A DNA stretch of 64,000 nt, taken from NCBI RefSeq assembly GCF_900143065.1, contig NZ_FRCX01000001.1:124001-188000 (forward strand). The letters are read 5' to 3'. The position numbers and the translations under genes were made by a program. The notes under the pieces are model-generated. The model was not told where the DNA came from and searched no databases. It was given only the letters and a program-made list of their open reading frames with translations. The DNA comes from Duganella sacchari. Lineage in GTDB: Bacteria > Pseudomonadota > Gammaproteobacteria > Burkholderiales > Burkholderiaceae_D. Shown one piece after another: positions 1-10,800 of the stretch (within the stretch, counting starts at the first letter, position 1; each line of letters begins with the position of its first letter).

Positions 1-2094
1 ATCGGCGTGATCCACTTCCGCCATCACCCACAGCATATAACGAATATCCAGATGAATGGCGCGGGTGATATCGCGGTCGAAGTACCAGTCCTTGGTGATG
101 GACTCGTAGGTCGAATCGAAGTTTAGGCCAATCAGCTCGCCATTCCTGTTCATGACCGCCGAACCGGAGTTGCCGCCGGTGGTGTCAGTACTGGTCAGGA
201 AGTCCACCGGTACGGTGCCCAGCACAGGATCCTTGAACTTGCCATAGCGCTTGGCCTTGATGGCTTCCAGCAGATTGGCCGGTGCGTCGAATGGTGCCTT
301 GCCAGTATTCTTCTCGACGATGCCTTCGACGGTGGTGAACGGGCCTTTGGTGATGCCGTCCTTCGGCGAGTACGGCGATACAGTGCCATAGGTCACGCGC
401 AGCGTCGAATTCGCATCCGGATACACTGGCTTGCCCTGCGATTTCTTCCATGCGATAACCGCCGCCATATATTGCGGGATCACGCGTTCCAGATTGCCGT
501 CCAGTTCCTTGCGGCGCTCCTTCAGCGCTTGCGACACGCCGTCGATCTTCACCGCCAGCTTGAGGAAGGCATCATCCGACGCGGCGACCGCAGCGCCATC
601 CTTGCCCACCCACGACAGGCGCTGGGCGGTGTCGCCCAGTTGCGATTGCGCGTACAGCGCCGGCACGCTGTCCACCGGCGGAAGCAAGGCATCCAGGCCG
701 GTCATGTGCATGGATTTCGGCAGTTTGGCATAGCGCTGCAGGGCTGCGATAAAACGCGCCTGATCCACGCTGCCCACATACGACTGCTCCAGGCGGTTCA
801 GGCGGGCCTTGATGAAGGCCAGGTCGCGCTGCTGGTAGCCGCTTTCACGCTCCGCATCCGGCTTGGCGCTTTCCTGCGCCAGGCGGTACAGGGTGGTGCC
901 GGATTTCAGCAAGTCGCTGGTGGTGGCGACGCTGTGGCCGAACTCCTCATCGCTCAGGGCGATGTCGGCGGCGATCAGCGCATCCAGCTCCGTCAGCAGA
1001 TTCTTGTTACCGCCAGACTGTTTTGCGTACCAGGCGCGGAACTCGGCGTCCTGCACATCCTTGATGGCGGCGATGTCCTTGCGCGCAAAGCCGTCCATCA
1101 GGCCGCGCGTTTTCTTCATCACGTTGTTGAGGCTCTTGACCACGCTGGCGTAACGCACGGAGTTGGCTTCGTTGTCCCTGGTCGACGCAGCAATCACGTC
1201 CAGGTCCGACTGGATCTCGCCAGCCTTGGCCGGATAGGCAGCGTCGCGCGCGTAGCGGATTTCCGACGGCAGCTTGTAGCGGCTGGTGCGCCCAGGGTAG
1301 CCGGCCAGCAGCACCGGATCGCCATTCTTCAGGCCTTCAGCCGACACTACCAGGAAGTCCTTGGATTTGTACGGCACGTTGTCCGGCGACGGATCGGCCG
1401 GGCGGCCGTCCTTGCCCACGTAAGCGCGCAGGAAGGAATAGTCGCCGACATGGCGCGGCCATTCGTAGTTATCGATATCGCCGCCAAAGTCGCCCAGCGA
1501 GTTGGCTGGCGCATAGACCAGGCGCACGTCGCGTATCATCATCTGCCGGATGCGGTAGTACTCCAGGCCACGGTGGAAGGCCGGCACCGAGCAGCGGTAG
1601 AACTTGTCGCTTTCGCATTCGGCGATCAGCGACTTGATGTTTTTCTCGACCGCTTCGTTGCGCTGCTTGCCGCTCATGGCCGGCGTAATGTCCTTCAGCA
1701 CGCGGCTGGTGACGTTTTCCACCTTGTCGGTCACGTACACCAGCGTGTTCGGGCCGCCCGGCAGTTCTGCTGCGCGGGTCTTGGCCAGGAAGCCGTTGGC
1801 GATGTAATTGTGTTCAGGGGTCGAGTTGCGCTGAATGGCGCCATACGCGCAATGGTGATTGGTCACCACCAGGCCGGCGTCCGACACAAACGAAGCCGAA
1901 CAGCCGCCCAGCGACACGATGGCGCTCATCGGATGTTTGGACAGATCCGCCAGCTTCTGCGCCGGAATGGCGATGCCGACGCGTTTCAGTTCGGATTTCA
2001 ATTGCGGCAGCTGGTACGGCTGCCATTGACCTTCGTCCGCTTGTACACTTGTGACGCACAGCAGCGCGGCTGGAATAACTAATTTTTTTAACAA
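1..2094 (-). CDS. S46 family dipeptidyl-peptidase (DPP7/DPP11-like), C-terminus off the window
   Basis: Secreted or periplasmic serine exopeptidase that releases dipeptides from oligopeptides. The 698 codons in the window begin with a signal peptide (LKKLVIPAALLCVTSVQA). The catalytic histidine lies in TNHHCAYG (about residue 80), a family-typical GDIDNYEWPRH block follows mid-protein, and the nucleophile is in TTGGNSGSAV near the C-terminus. That is the S46 layout, and about 700-720 residues is the usual size, so only a short tail should be missing. The start is a TTG at 2094 preceded by an AGGGG ribosome-binding site. No in-frame ATG lies between the upstream stop and the signal peptide. 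Neighbouring genes on the same strand do not suggest a pathway. The family is firm; the P1 specificity (hydrophobic or acidic) cannot be told by eye. Confidence 0.9.
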   Translation of the reverse strand, partial: MLKKLVIPAALLCVTSVQADEGQWQPYQLPQLKSELKRVGIAIPAQKLADLSKHPMSAIVSLGGCSASFVSDAGLVVTNHHCAYGAIQRNSTPEHNYIANGFLAKTRAAELPGGPNTLVYVTDKVENVTSRVLKDITPAMSGKQRNEAVEKNIKSLIAECESDKFYRCSVPAFHRGLEYYRIRQMMIRDVRLVYAPANSLGDFGGDIDNYEWPRHVGDYSFLRAYVGKDGRPADPSPDNVPYKSKDFLVVSAEGLKNGDPVLLAGYPGRTSRYKLPSEIRYARDAAYPAKAGEIQSDLDVIAASTRDNEANSVRYASVVKSLNNVMKKTRGLMDGFARKDIAAIKDVQDAEFRAWYAKQSGGNKNLLTELDALIAADIALSDEEFGHSVATTSDLLKSGTTLYRLAQESAKPDAERESGYQQRDLAFIKARLNRLEQSYVGSVDQARFIAALQRYAKLPKSMHMTGLDALLPPVDSVPALYAQSQLGDTAQRLSWVGKDGAAVAASDDAFLKLAVKIDGVSQALKERRKELDGNLERVIPQYMAAVIAWKKSQGKPVYPDANSTLRVTYGTVSPYSPKDGITKGPFTTVEGIVEKNTGKAPFDAPANLLEAIKAKRYGKFKDPVLGTVPVDFLTSTDTTGGNSGSAVMNRNGELIGLNFDSTYESITKDWYFDRDITRAIHLDIRYMLWVMAEVDHAD

Positions 2095-2126
2095 GATATG
2101 GCCCCTGATTGATTACGGCGCCGATA

Positions 2127-3800
2127 TTATAGATCGAAGCTCACCATCAGCCTACAGCCATGGCCCGTAGCCGGGGTGCCAATCTCCATTGCGCCGCCCA
2201 GTGCGGCCACGCGCTGCGACATGCCGATCAGTCCAAAGGAATCGCGCTGGCCGGTGCCGGCCGGCGCCGGCTCCAGGCCGATGCCGTCATCAACAATGGT
2301 CAGCGACAGACGGCGCCCGCGCAGCGCCAATGCAATCGCCACCTTGCTGGCCTGCGCATGGCGGCGCACATTGCTCAACGCTTCCTGCAGGCCACGGAAC
2401 AGCACAATCGCCATGTCCGGCGCCACCACCAGGCTATCCGCATCGTCCGGCAGCGTCAGCGTGCACGCCAGGCCGCTACGCTTGCGGAATTCGGCTGCCT
2501 GCCACTCCAGCGCTGCCGGCAAGCCCAGGTCCAGCACCGCCGGCCGCAGTTCATTCATGATGCCGCGCACACTGCGGATGGTGGCGTCCACATTGTCCAG
2601 CGCCGCGTTGACGCGCTGGTGCAGGCGCGCGTGGCGCTCGCTGGTCCGTGTTCCCAGCATGGAAATATCGATGCGCAGCGCCAGCAGGTTCTGTCCCAGC
2701 TCATCGTGGATATCGCGCGCAATGCGCTTGCGCTCTTCTTCCTTGATGGTTTCCAGATGTGCCGCCAGCTTGCGCAGCTGTTCGCGCGATTCGCTGAGTT
2801 CCGCGGTGCGGGCCTCCACCCGTTCATCCAGCTCGTGCGACCAGCGCAGCAGTTCCGCATCCGCCTGACGCTGCGCCGTCACGTCCGAGAACACGCCGAT
2901 GTGGTAGCTGATCGCGCCATGCTCGTCGCGTATCACCGTCAGCGACATATGCGCCACGTAAAGCGTGCCGTCGCGGCGGCAGTTGAAAACGTCGCCTTGC
3001 CAGCGTCCCTCGCTGCGCAGCTGCTGCATAGCCTCGGCATGATACCCCGGCGGGTGTTCCGTCTGACGGCCCAGGAAGCGCGGATTGCGGCCCAGCGCCT
3101 CCTCCACCGGATAGCCGGTGATTTCCGTGAACGCCGGATTGACCGAGACAATCTGGTAGTCGGCGTCACACACCAGCACCCCTTCCTTGATGCTGTCCAG
3201 TACCTGCAGCGCGCGCAGACGCACGGCATCGCGCACCGGCGCCGTGCCAACGTCAGTAAGGATGATGCGGCACTTGCGCGCGCCCGCCTCCAGGTTGGCT
3301 TCCATGCGTACCTGCCGCGATGGCGTGCCGGCGGCGTCCGCCGGATCAAACAAGGGCACTTCCATGACACCGCGCTCGCCGCTGGCAAACAGGCCTTGCA
3401 GGAAGCGCCGCCAGCCTGCCTGCGCCTGCGGCGCCACAAACTGCTCGAAACGTTTGGCGATGAGTTCATCGCGGCCGCTGCGCAGCAGTTCGCCCGCCGC
3501 CAGATTGGCGCGGGTGATGTAGCCTTCGTCGTCCACTGACAGGTAGCCGGCCGGCGCCTGGTCGTACAAGTCCGTATAGCGCTCGCGCTGCTCATCGGCC
3601 AGATCGCGCTCGGTCTGCAGTTCGGCCAGCGCCTGGTTCTGCATATCCAGTTCGATCTGGGTGACCTGCAACTCATGCCACTGTTTCAGCTGGTCGCTGG
3701 GCGTATCCGCCGGTGGCTGCGGCGGCAGCGAGGCGGCGGCACGCTCGGCGTTCTCGCGCAGCAGATGGGCGTCCAGCTCAGCGCGCGAGGGCTTGGTCAT
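2127..3800 (-). CDS. PAS-PAS sensor histidine kinase (HisKA_3/NarX type)
   Basis: Cytoplasmic two-component kinase of 557 residues with no membrane segment. The order is an N-terminal helical stretch (1-75), PAS 1 (about 75-185), PAS 2 (about 197-312), a short coiled coil, then a HisKA_3 dimerisation domain with phospho-acceptor His365 in RIARDIHDELGQ. The HATPase_c domain shows GLQEALSNVRRHA, VDDGIGL and FGLIGMSQRV. This kinase class normally partners a LuxR/NarL-type regulator, but none lies in the window. Its ATG overlaps the stop of the upstream CheB-CheR gene (ATGA at 3797-3800), so the two are co-translated and probably act in one pathway. In many bacteria a kinase module is fused to the end of CheB-CheR-PAS proteins; here it is a separate polypeptide. 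Confidence 0.88.
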   Translation of the reverse strand: MTKPSRAELDAHLLRENAERAAASLPPQPPADTPSDQLKQWHELQVTQIELDMQNQALAELQTERDLADEQRERYTDLYDQAPAGYLSVDDEGYITRANLAAGELLRSGRDELIAKRFEQFVAPQAQAGWRRFLQGLFASGERGVMEVPLFDPADAAGTPSRQVRMEANLEAGARKCRIILTDVGTAPVRDAVRLRALQVLDSIKEGVLVCDADYQIVSVNPAFTEITGYPVEEALGRNPRFLGRQTEHPPGYHAEAMQQLRSEGRWQGDVFNCRRDGTLYVAHMSLTVIRDEHGAISYHIGVFSDVTAQRQADAELLRWSHELDERVEARTAELSESREQLRKLAAHLETIKEEERKRIARDIHDELGQNLLALRIDISMLGTRTSERHARLHQRVNAALDNVDATIRSVRGIMNELRPAVLDLGLPAALEWQAAEFRKRSGLACTLTLPDDADSLVVAPDMAIVLFRGLQEALSNVRRHAQASKVAIALALRGRRLSLTIVDDGIGLEPAPAGTGQRDSFGLIGMSQRVAALGGAMEIGTPATGHGCRLMVSFDL

Positions 3801-6367
3801 GGCCGGCTCGCATCTCTTCTATCCCGCAACAGCGGCAGCAGGCGCGCTTCCATCTGCTTGAGCTCCGTGATATTGATGAAGGTGACCACCACGCCATCAA
3901 TCACATTGTCCACTGTGCGGTAAGGACGGATACGCATGGTGTACCAGCCACCGCTGCGGGTTTCGATCTGCTTTTCGCAAAACACCAGCGTGCGCAGCAC
4001 GTGCTGGGCATCCTGCTCCAGGTCCGTGTACAGCAGATCGTTGACGATATCGCTCAACGGGCGATTCACGTCGCTGGGGATCAGCTTGTAGATCTGCGTA
4101 GTCTGGTCGGTAAAGCGGCGGATACGCAGTTCGCCATCCAGGAAGATGGTGGCCACGTCCGTGCTGTTGAGCAGATTCTTCATGTCGCCATTCACCAGCG
4201 ACAGGTCATCCACCTTGGATTGCAGCTCGGCGTTGACGGTGTACAGCTCTTCATTGAGCGACTGCATCTCCTCTTTGGAGGTGGTCAGCTCTTCATTGGT
4301 GGACTGCAGTTCCTCATTGGTCGATTGCAGTTCCTCGTTGGCCGACTTGAGTTCCTCGCGTGAGGCCTGCATCTCGTCGCGCACGGCCTGGATCTCCAGC
4401 CGCGCCTGCGCCAGCTGCTGTTCCAGCTCCAGCACATAGGGATTGCTCGAGCGCGTACGGCGCTTCTTGGGCGGCAGCGGCGCGCTGGAAAACGTCAGCA
4501 GCACCGTGCCTGGCAACGGCCCGCTGTCCGGCATGGCTTCTGCGGTCAGGTCCAGCGCCTGTGAAGGCTTGCCTGCTTCGTCGCGCTGAATCAGGCCACG
4601 CACCGCAATCAAGCCGCTTTCCTGGGTCGAGCGCTTGAGCAGCTCCGCCATCTCATGGCGCAGGCTATCGCGCGCCATGGCATGGATATTCCAGTTGGCT
4701 TTACCCGCCGCCGGCTCTAGATAGGCGCCGGTGCGCCCGTGAATGTAAAGGATGTCGCCATGGGCGTTCAGCAGCACCGCAGCTGGCGCATGCTTCTTGA
4801 GCAGCATCTGCTCAACCTGAATTTGAAGGTTACCGTTCATGTTAAGGTTGCTTGGTTCAATCACTGTGGGCGCCACGACGCTACTGACGCGGGTCGGGAA
4901 ATAATTCGCTACGCGATGGATCGATGCATCCAATCGCCGGTAAATACGGCCGGCGCCGGGCATCAGGGTGAATAATTCGTTGAAGTGCCCCGGTGTGTCG
5001 GCGCTGCCCAGCATCAGCAGGCCGCCGGTGCGCAAGGCATAATGAAACAAGGGGATCAGCCGCTCCTGCAGCTTGGCCGTAAAATAAATCAGCAAATTGC
5101 GGCAGCACAGGATGTCCAGCTTGGTGAATGGCGGATCGGAGATCACGTTCTGGCGCGCGAAGATAATCATATTACGCACATCTTTGCGGATACGATAGCC
5201 ATTTTTCTCGGCCGGCATAAAGTAACGCTGCAGCAGCTCGACCGACACATCCGCCTCGATATCGGCGCCAAACACGCCCTGGCGGGCCTGATCGACCGCG
5301 TCGTCATCAAGGTCGGTCGCGAAGATCTGCAGCGTGTAGTGCGCCGTGGGCCGCAGGCGCTCCAGCACTTCGTTAAAGGCGATGGCCAGCGAATAGGCTT
5401 CCTCGCCTGTCGAGCAGGCGGCGACCCAGGCCTTGAACGCCGCGCCTTCCGGATGCTCCGCAATCAGCTGCGGCAGCGCCGTGTTCATGAGGTACTCCCA
5501 CACCTTGGCATCGCGGAAGAAGTTGGTGACGCCGATCAGCAGCTCCTTGAACAGCAGCTCCACCTCGGCCGGATTGGCGCGCATGAACTTCACATAGTCG
5601 GCCAGCGAGCTGCACTGGCGCAGCTTCATGCGCCGGTCAATCCGGCGCAGCACCGTGCTCAGTTTATAGTCGGAGAAGTTGGCGCCGGTCTGTTTGAGCA
5701 GCTGCTGGAACAGCTGCTGCAAGCCTTCACGCTGGATCATCGCCTGTTCCGGCAGGCCGGATTCCTGCGTCGCCCACCATTCGGCAATCCGCATGGCCAT
5801 CTGCCCGGGCAGTTCCACCATATCCACGGCGCGTTTGGAAATCGCATTGGAGGGCATGGGATCGAAGCGGGCCGACGACGGCAGCTGCGCCAGCGTCAGG
5901 CCGCCGCTGTCGCGGATCGCTTTCAGGCCCGCCGAGCCATCCGCTCCCATGCCGGAAAACAGCACGCCAATCGCGACATCGCGGCTGTGCAAAGCCAGCG
6001 ACTTGAAAAAACTGTCGATCGGCAGATGGTGGCCGCGCCGCGCCGCAACCGCTTGCAATGTGAAATGATAGTGTTCGATGCCGATGTCGTGACCAGGCGG
6101 GATGACGTAGACATGATTGGCTTGCACCGCCATACCGTCCTCGATCTCGCACACCCTCATGCTGGTCATGCGCTGCAGCAGTTCTGGCAGCATGCCTTTA
6201 TGCAGCGGGTCCAGGTGCTGCACGACCACATAGGCAAACCGGCTGTCAGCCGGCACGCTGACGAGAAACTCGCAAATGGGATCGAGGCCGCCGGCCGATG
6301 CACCGATACCTACGATGGGCAGTAGCGTCTCAGCGGCGGGAACGGCGGTAGCGCTTGTTTTGTTCAT
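3797..6367 (-). CDS. CheB-CheR-PAS fusion protein
   Basis: An 856-residue multidomain signalling protein. An N-terminal CheB methylesterase domain carries the triad Ser24 (GASAGG), His51 (VVQHLD) and Asp143 (GMGADG). A CheR methyltransferase domain follows (CheR_N around DYKLSTVLRRIDRR, SAM-binding AACSTGEEAYSLA, FATDLDDDAVDQA). After it come a long coiled coil of repeated NEELQSTNEEL heptads (about 630-710) and a C-terminal PAS domain. No receiver domain precedes CheB, so activity is not controlled by CheA as in classical chemotaxis. The combination is typical of stand-alone CheBR-PAS signal proteins often linked to histidine kinases. The ATGA junction with the kinase downstream supports that. 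The substrate, a chemoreceptor or another protein, is unknown, and no mcp or cheA gene is nearby. Confidence 0.9.
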   Translation of the reverse strand: MNKTSATAVPAAETLLPIVGIGASAGGLDPICEFLVSVPADSRFAYVVVQHLDPLHKGMLPELLQRMTSMRVCEIEDGMAVQANHVYVIPPGHDIGIEHYHFTLQAVAARRGHHLPIDSFFKSLALHSRDVAIGVLFSGMGADGSAGLKAIRDSGGLTLAQLPSSARFDPMPSNAISKRAVDMVELPGQMAMRIAEWWATQESGLPEQAMIQREGLQQLFQQLLKQTGANFSDYKLSTVLRRIDRRMKLRQCSSLADYVKFMRANPAEVELLFKELLIGVTNFFRDAKVWEYLMNTALPQLIAEHPEGAAFKAWVAACSTGEEAYSLAIAFNEVLERLRPTAHYTLQIFATDLDDDAVDQARQGVFGADIEADVSVELLQRYFMPAEKNGYRIRKDVRNMIIFARQNVISDPPFTKLDILCCRNLLIYFTAKLQERLIPLFHYALRTGGLLMLGSADTPGHFNELFTLMPGAGRIYRRLDASIHRVANYFPTRVSSVVAPTVIEPSNLNMNGNLQIQVEQMLLKKHAPAAVLLNAHGDILYIHGRTGAYLEPAAGKANWNIHAMARDSLRHEMAELLKRSTQESGLIAVRGLIQRDEAGKPSQALDLTAEAMPDSGPLPGTVLLTFSSAPLPPKKRRTRSSNPYVLELEQQLAQARLEIQAVRDEMQASREELKSANEELQSTNEELQSTNEELTTSKEEMQSLNEELYTVNAELQSKVDDLSLVNGDMKNLLNSTDVATIFLDGELRIRRFTDQTTQIYKLIPSDVNRPLSDIVNDLLYTDLEQDAQHVLRTLVFCEKQIETRSGGWYTMRIRPYRTVDNVIDGVVVTFINITELKQMEARLLPLLRDRRDASRP

Positions 6368-6441
6368 CGAGGCGTGTTTTTATGTACATCTTGCCAGATG
6401 ATTATACAGCAAGGCTACGCCGTTAAAGGGTCTGTTTCGGC

Positions 6442-7875
6442 TTAGTTGCCTGCCGCATGCCAGCCACCGCCGAGCGACTGGATCAGCGCGATGGCCGTGG
6501 TCTGGCGGTCGGCCTGCGACTGCACCAGCGCGCGGCGCGCGGTCAGGGCGGTATTCTGCGCGGTGACCACATCGCTGTAGCTGACCTGGCCGGCGCGATA
6601 ACGGTTCAGCATCTGCACCTCGACCTGGTCCGCCGCTTCGGACGCCGCCTTGCGCAAGTCCTGCTGCTGCGCCAGCGTGCGGGTGGCTGCCAGCTGGTTC
6701 TCGACATCGGCAAACGCCGCGAGCACCGTCTGGCGGTAACTGGCAATTGCCTGGTCACGCGCCGCTTCCGCCCCACTGACGCGGGCTTTGGTGGCGCCGG
6801 CGTCAAACAAGGTCTGTGCCGCCGTCAGCCCCAGCGACCACAGATTATTCGAGGCGTTGAACAGGCCACCGGTGGAGGCCGCGCCATAGCCAAAGGAACC
6901 GGTCAGGTTCAGGCTGGGGAAGTAGGCGCTGCGCGCAATGCCGATCTGCTCATTGGCCGCCGCCACCCGGCGTTCGGCGGCAGCGATATCCGGACGGCGC
7001 TGCAGCAGTGTCGATGGCACGCCGGCCGGCACATCCGGCACCACGACTGTCCACGACGCCGGCGCCAGCGTGAAGTCGCTGGCGGCCTTGCCCAGCAAAA
7101 CGGCAATCGCATGCTCCAGGTTGGCGCGCTGGCGCACCAGCGTGATCTGGTCAATGCGGGCGCTGGCCAGCTGCGTTTGCGCCTGCAGCAGATCGGACTT
7201 GGCGGCGATGCCAGCGTCAAAGCGGTTCTGGGTAATTTGCAGCACGCGCTCATAACCTTCCACCGTGGCGTCAAGCAGCGCCTTTTCGGCATCGGCCTGG
7301 CGCAGCGAGAAGTAGTTGGTGGCCAGTTCGCCCTGTGCCGACAGGCGTGCCGCCGCCAGCTCGGCCGCGCTCACCTGCAAACTGGCGTTGGCGCTGCCGA
7401 CACCGGCGCGCAGCTTGCCCCACACATCCGGCTCCCAGCTGGCGCCGATATTGGCGCGGTACTGGTTACCGGTCTTGGTGTCGCCGCCACCGCCGGTGCG
7501 CGTCGCGCTGCCGTTCAGGTCTACGCTGGGGAACAGCGTGGCGCGCTGCTGCGCCACCAGCGCCCTCGCCTGCGCATAGGCCGCCACGGCGGCAGCCACG
7601 TTCTGGTTATTGACCTCGATACTCTCGGTCATCTGGTTCAGCTGCTGGTCACCGAACAGCTGCCACCACGGGCCGCGCTCCAGCATATCGGCCGGTGCGG
7701 CGGCGGTCCAGCCGGCGGCCGCCTTGTCCGCATCGGTGGCGGTTTCCTTGAAAGCCGCTGGCTGCGGCGTCTCCGGCACCTTGTAGCTTGGCGTAACCGA
7801 GCACGCGGACAGCAACGCAGCCGCCACGGCCAGCGCAATCAATGAATAACGGGGAGTTGGTGCGTATTTGCTCAT
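6442..7875 (-). CDS. Outer-membrane efflux lipoprotein (NodT/OprM family)
   Basis: The outer-membrane channel of the tripartite pump, 477 residues. The N-terminus has a lipoprotein signal with lipobox LLSAC (Cys25). The body has the duplicated OEP repeat architecture typical of OprM (GASWEPDVWGKLRAGV in the first half, SLGLTAAQTLFDAGATKARV in the second). It is the last gene of the mdtA-mdtB-mdtC-oprM operon, its ATG overlapping the stop of the permease gene (ATGA at 7872-7875). It should trimerise and dock on the periplasmic adaptor. Nothing unusual is seen. No strong terminator was found in the roughly 74 bases downstream. Confidence 0.93.
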   Translation of the reverse strand: MSKYAPTPRYSLIALAVAAALLSACSVTPSYKVPETPQPAAFKETATDADKAAAGWTAAAPADMLERGPWWQLFGDQQLNQMTESIEVNNQNVAAAVAAYAQARALVAQQRATLFPSVDLNGSATRTGGGGDTKTGNQYRANIGASWEPDVWGKLRAGVGSANASLQVSAAELAAARLSAQGELATNYFSLRQADAEKALLDATVEGYERVLQITQNRFDAGIAAKSDLLQAQTQLASARIDQITLVRQRANLEHAIAVLLGKAASDFTLAPASWTVVVPDVPAGVPSTLLQRRPDIAAAERRVAAANEQIGIARSAYFPSLNLTGSFGYGAASTGGLFNASNNLWSLGLTAAQTLFDAGATKARVSGAEAARDQAIASYRQTVLAAFADVENQLAATRTLAQQQDLRKAASEAADQVEVQMLNRYRAGQVSYSDVVTAQNTALTARRALVQSQADRQTTAIALIQSLGGGWHAAGN

Positions 7876-10800
7876 GGTGTAATCGGCGATTGGTCGCTAT
7901 GGATGCGGCTCAGTTGTTGTTCGGACGGGCTGCGGCGGCGCAGCTTGTCCATCAGGATGTAGACCACGGGTGTCGTCAGCAGCGTCAGACACTGGCTGGC
8001 AATCAGGCCACCGATGATGGCGACGCCCAGCGGCTGGCGCAGTTCCGAGCCTTCGCCGAAACCGATCGCCAGCGGCAAGGCGCCCAGCGCAGCAGCCACC
8101 GTGGTCATGAGGATAGGACGGAAGCGCAGCAGGCAAGCCTCGCGCACCGCTTCCATCGGCGACAGGCCTCGTGCACGCTCGGCTTCCAGCGCAAAATCGA
8201 TAATCAGGATGGCGTTCTTCTTGACGATACCAATCAGCAGGAAGATGCCGATCAGCGCAATCGTCGAGAACTCCATCTTGAACACCAGCAGCGCCAGCAC
8301 CGCGCCCACACCCGCCGACGGCAAGGTGGTCAGCACCGTGACCGGATGTACCAGGCTCTCGTACAGGATGCCCAGCACAATATAGATCACCACAATCGCC
8401 GCGAGGATCAGCAACGGCAGGGACTTGTTGCTGTCTTGCGCCGCCTTGGCCGAACCCTGGAAGCTGCCGCGCACATTGTTCGGCATGGCGATGTCCGCTT
8501 CCGCCGCCTTGATCTGCTCTGCAGCGTCGGACAGGCTGTAGCCTTCGGCCAGGTTGAACGCGATGGTGGTGGCCAGTTCGCCGTCCTGGTGGTTGATCGA
8601 GGTGGCGGCCGAGCTTTCGGCAAACGACGCCAATGTGGTCAGCGGCACCATCTTGGTTGCCATCGTGCTCAGCGCCGAACCGGATGACGCATCTTTCACC
8701 GCCGGCGCCGCGACATTGGCTGCAGTGGCATTGCCGGTCGCCGACGTCGTGGTCGCAACCGGCGCACCGGTCGGATTGGAAGCCGACGGCGTCGGCAGTC
8801 CCTTGGACGGCACATACACGTCGTTCAGCGCCTCCGGCGACTTGGCGTACCAGCGCGGCACCTCCATGATGACGTGATACTGATTGAGCTCACTGTAAAT
8901 GGTCGCCACCTGGCGCTGGCCGAAGCTGTTGTACAGCGCATTGTCGATATCGCGCGTGGAGACGCCGAGCCGCGCCGCGCTCTGCTTGTCGATGGTGACA
9001 AACGTCTCGACGCCGTTATCCGCCTGGTCGGAGTCCACATCAGTCAGGCCTTTTTGCGCCTTCATCGCTTCCGCCAGACGCGCCGCCCATTTTTTCAGGT
9101 CGGCCTGATTGTCCGATTTCAGCGTGTACTGGAAGTTGGCGTTGGCCGAGCGTCCACCCGAGCGCAGATCCTGCACTGGACTCAGGAACAGGCTCACGCC
9201 AGTCACCCTGGCCAGCTTGGGCCGCAGGCGCGCAATCACCGCTTGCCCTGCCGCCTTGCGCTCGCTGGCCGGTTTCAGATTGATGAACATGAAACCACCG
9301 CCTGCGCGGCGGCCGCCGGTAAAGCCCACCACCGTGGCGACATCGGGATCATCCTTGATGATGTTGACCAGCTGGCGCAGCTTGCCCTGCATGGCCTGGA
9401 AGGAGATGCTCTGGTCGGCGCGGATGCCGCCGCTGATCTGGCCCGTATCCTGCTGCGGGAAGCCGCCTTTGGGAATCGCCGCAAACAGATAGACATTCAG
9501 GCCGATCACAAACACAAGGCTGAGCATCACCAGCCAGACGCTGTGCAGCGCCCAGTCCAGGCTATGCTCATAGCCCTTGAGAACAGCGTCGAAACCGCGC
9601 TCAAAGAAACGCGCGACGCGGCCCGGCGGCTTGGCCTCATGGCCGCCCGGCGTCAGCAGCCAGGCGCACATCATGGGCGTGGTGGTCAGCGAGATCACCA
9701 GCGAAATCATCACCGCAGCCGACAGCGTGACGGCAAATTCCTTGAACAGCGCGCCGAACTGGCCGCCCATGAACAGCAGCGGAATGAATACGGCAATCAG
9801 CGAAAGGCTGATCGACAGCACGGTAAAGCCCACCTCGCGCGCGCCCAGCAGCGCCGCCTTGAAGCGGTCCATGCCGGCCTCGATATGGCGCGTGGTATTT
9901 TCCAGCACCACGATGGCGTCATCCACCACAAAGCCGGTGGCCACGGTCAGCGCCATCAGCGACAGGTTATTCAGGCTGAAACCCAGCAGATACATGACGC
10001 CGAAGGTACCCAGCAGCGACACCACCGTGGCCACCGTCGGCACAATCGTCGCCCGCACATTGCGCAGGAAGACGCTCACCACCAGCACCACCAGCAGGAT
10101 GGAGATGATGAGCGTGACCTCAATTTCGTGCAGCGACGAGCGGATCGAGTTGGTGCTGTCGCTGGCCACCTCGATCTTCACATCCGGCGGCAGTTGCGCC
10201 TGCAGGGTCGGCAGCTGTGCGCGCACGCTGTCCACGGTTTCAATCACGTTGGCGCCAGCCTGGGAGCGCAGCAGCACGATAATCGCCGGCTGGCCATTGA
10301 ACAGGCCAAGGTTATTCTGGTCTTCGACGCCGTCCACCACTTCCGCCACGTCCTGCAGGCGGATCGCCGTGCCATTGCGCCAGCCGACGACCAGATTGCG
10401 GTAATCAGAAGCACTGCGGCCGCCAATCGCGTTGGCCGCCTCGGAATAGATCTGCAAGCGGCGGCCGTTGCCCTGGATCGCACCGCGTGGACGGTTGGCG
10501 TTCGTGGCCTGCAGGGCCGCGCGCACATCCTCCATCGACAAGCCCTGGCGGTTCAACGCATAGGGATTGAGCTCCACCCGCACCGCAGGCAGCGAGCTGC
10601 CGCCCAGCTCCACGTCACCCACGCCGGTCACCTGCGACAGGCGTTGCAGCACGATGTTGGAGACCGAATCAAAGATCTGGCCCGGCGTACGCGTCTTGGA
10701 GGTCAGCGCCAGAATGATGATGGGCGCACCGGAAGTATTCGCCTTGCGGTAGGTTGGATTGCTGCGCAGCGAAGCCGGCAAATCCACGCGGCTGGCATTG

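Noticed and set aside
472..2082. Long open frame on the plus strand (536 codons)
   Set aside because: It lies antisense to the S46 peptidase gene, whose active-site motifs and signal peptide are clear; such shadows are expected in GC-rich DNA.
4200..4440. Tandem repeat or recombination site in the CheB-CheR gene
   Set aside because: The repeated bases encode NEELQSTNEEL coiled-coil heptads, a family feature, not a DNA-level element.
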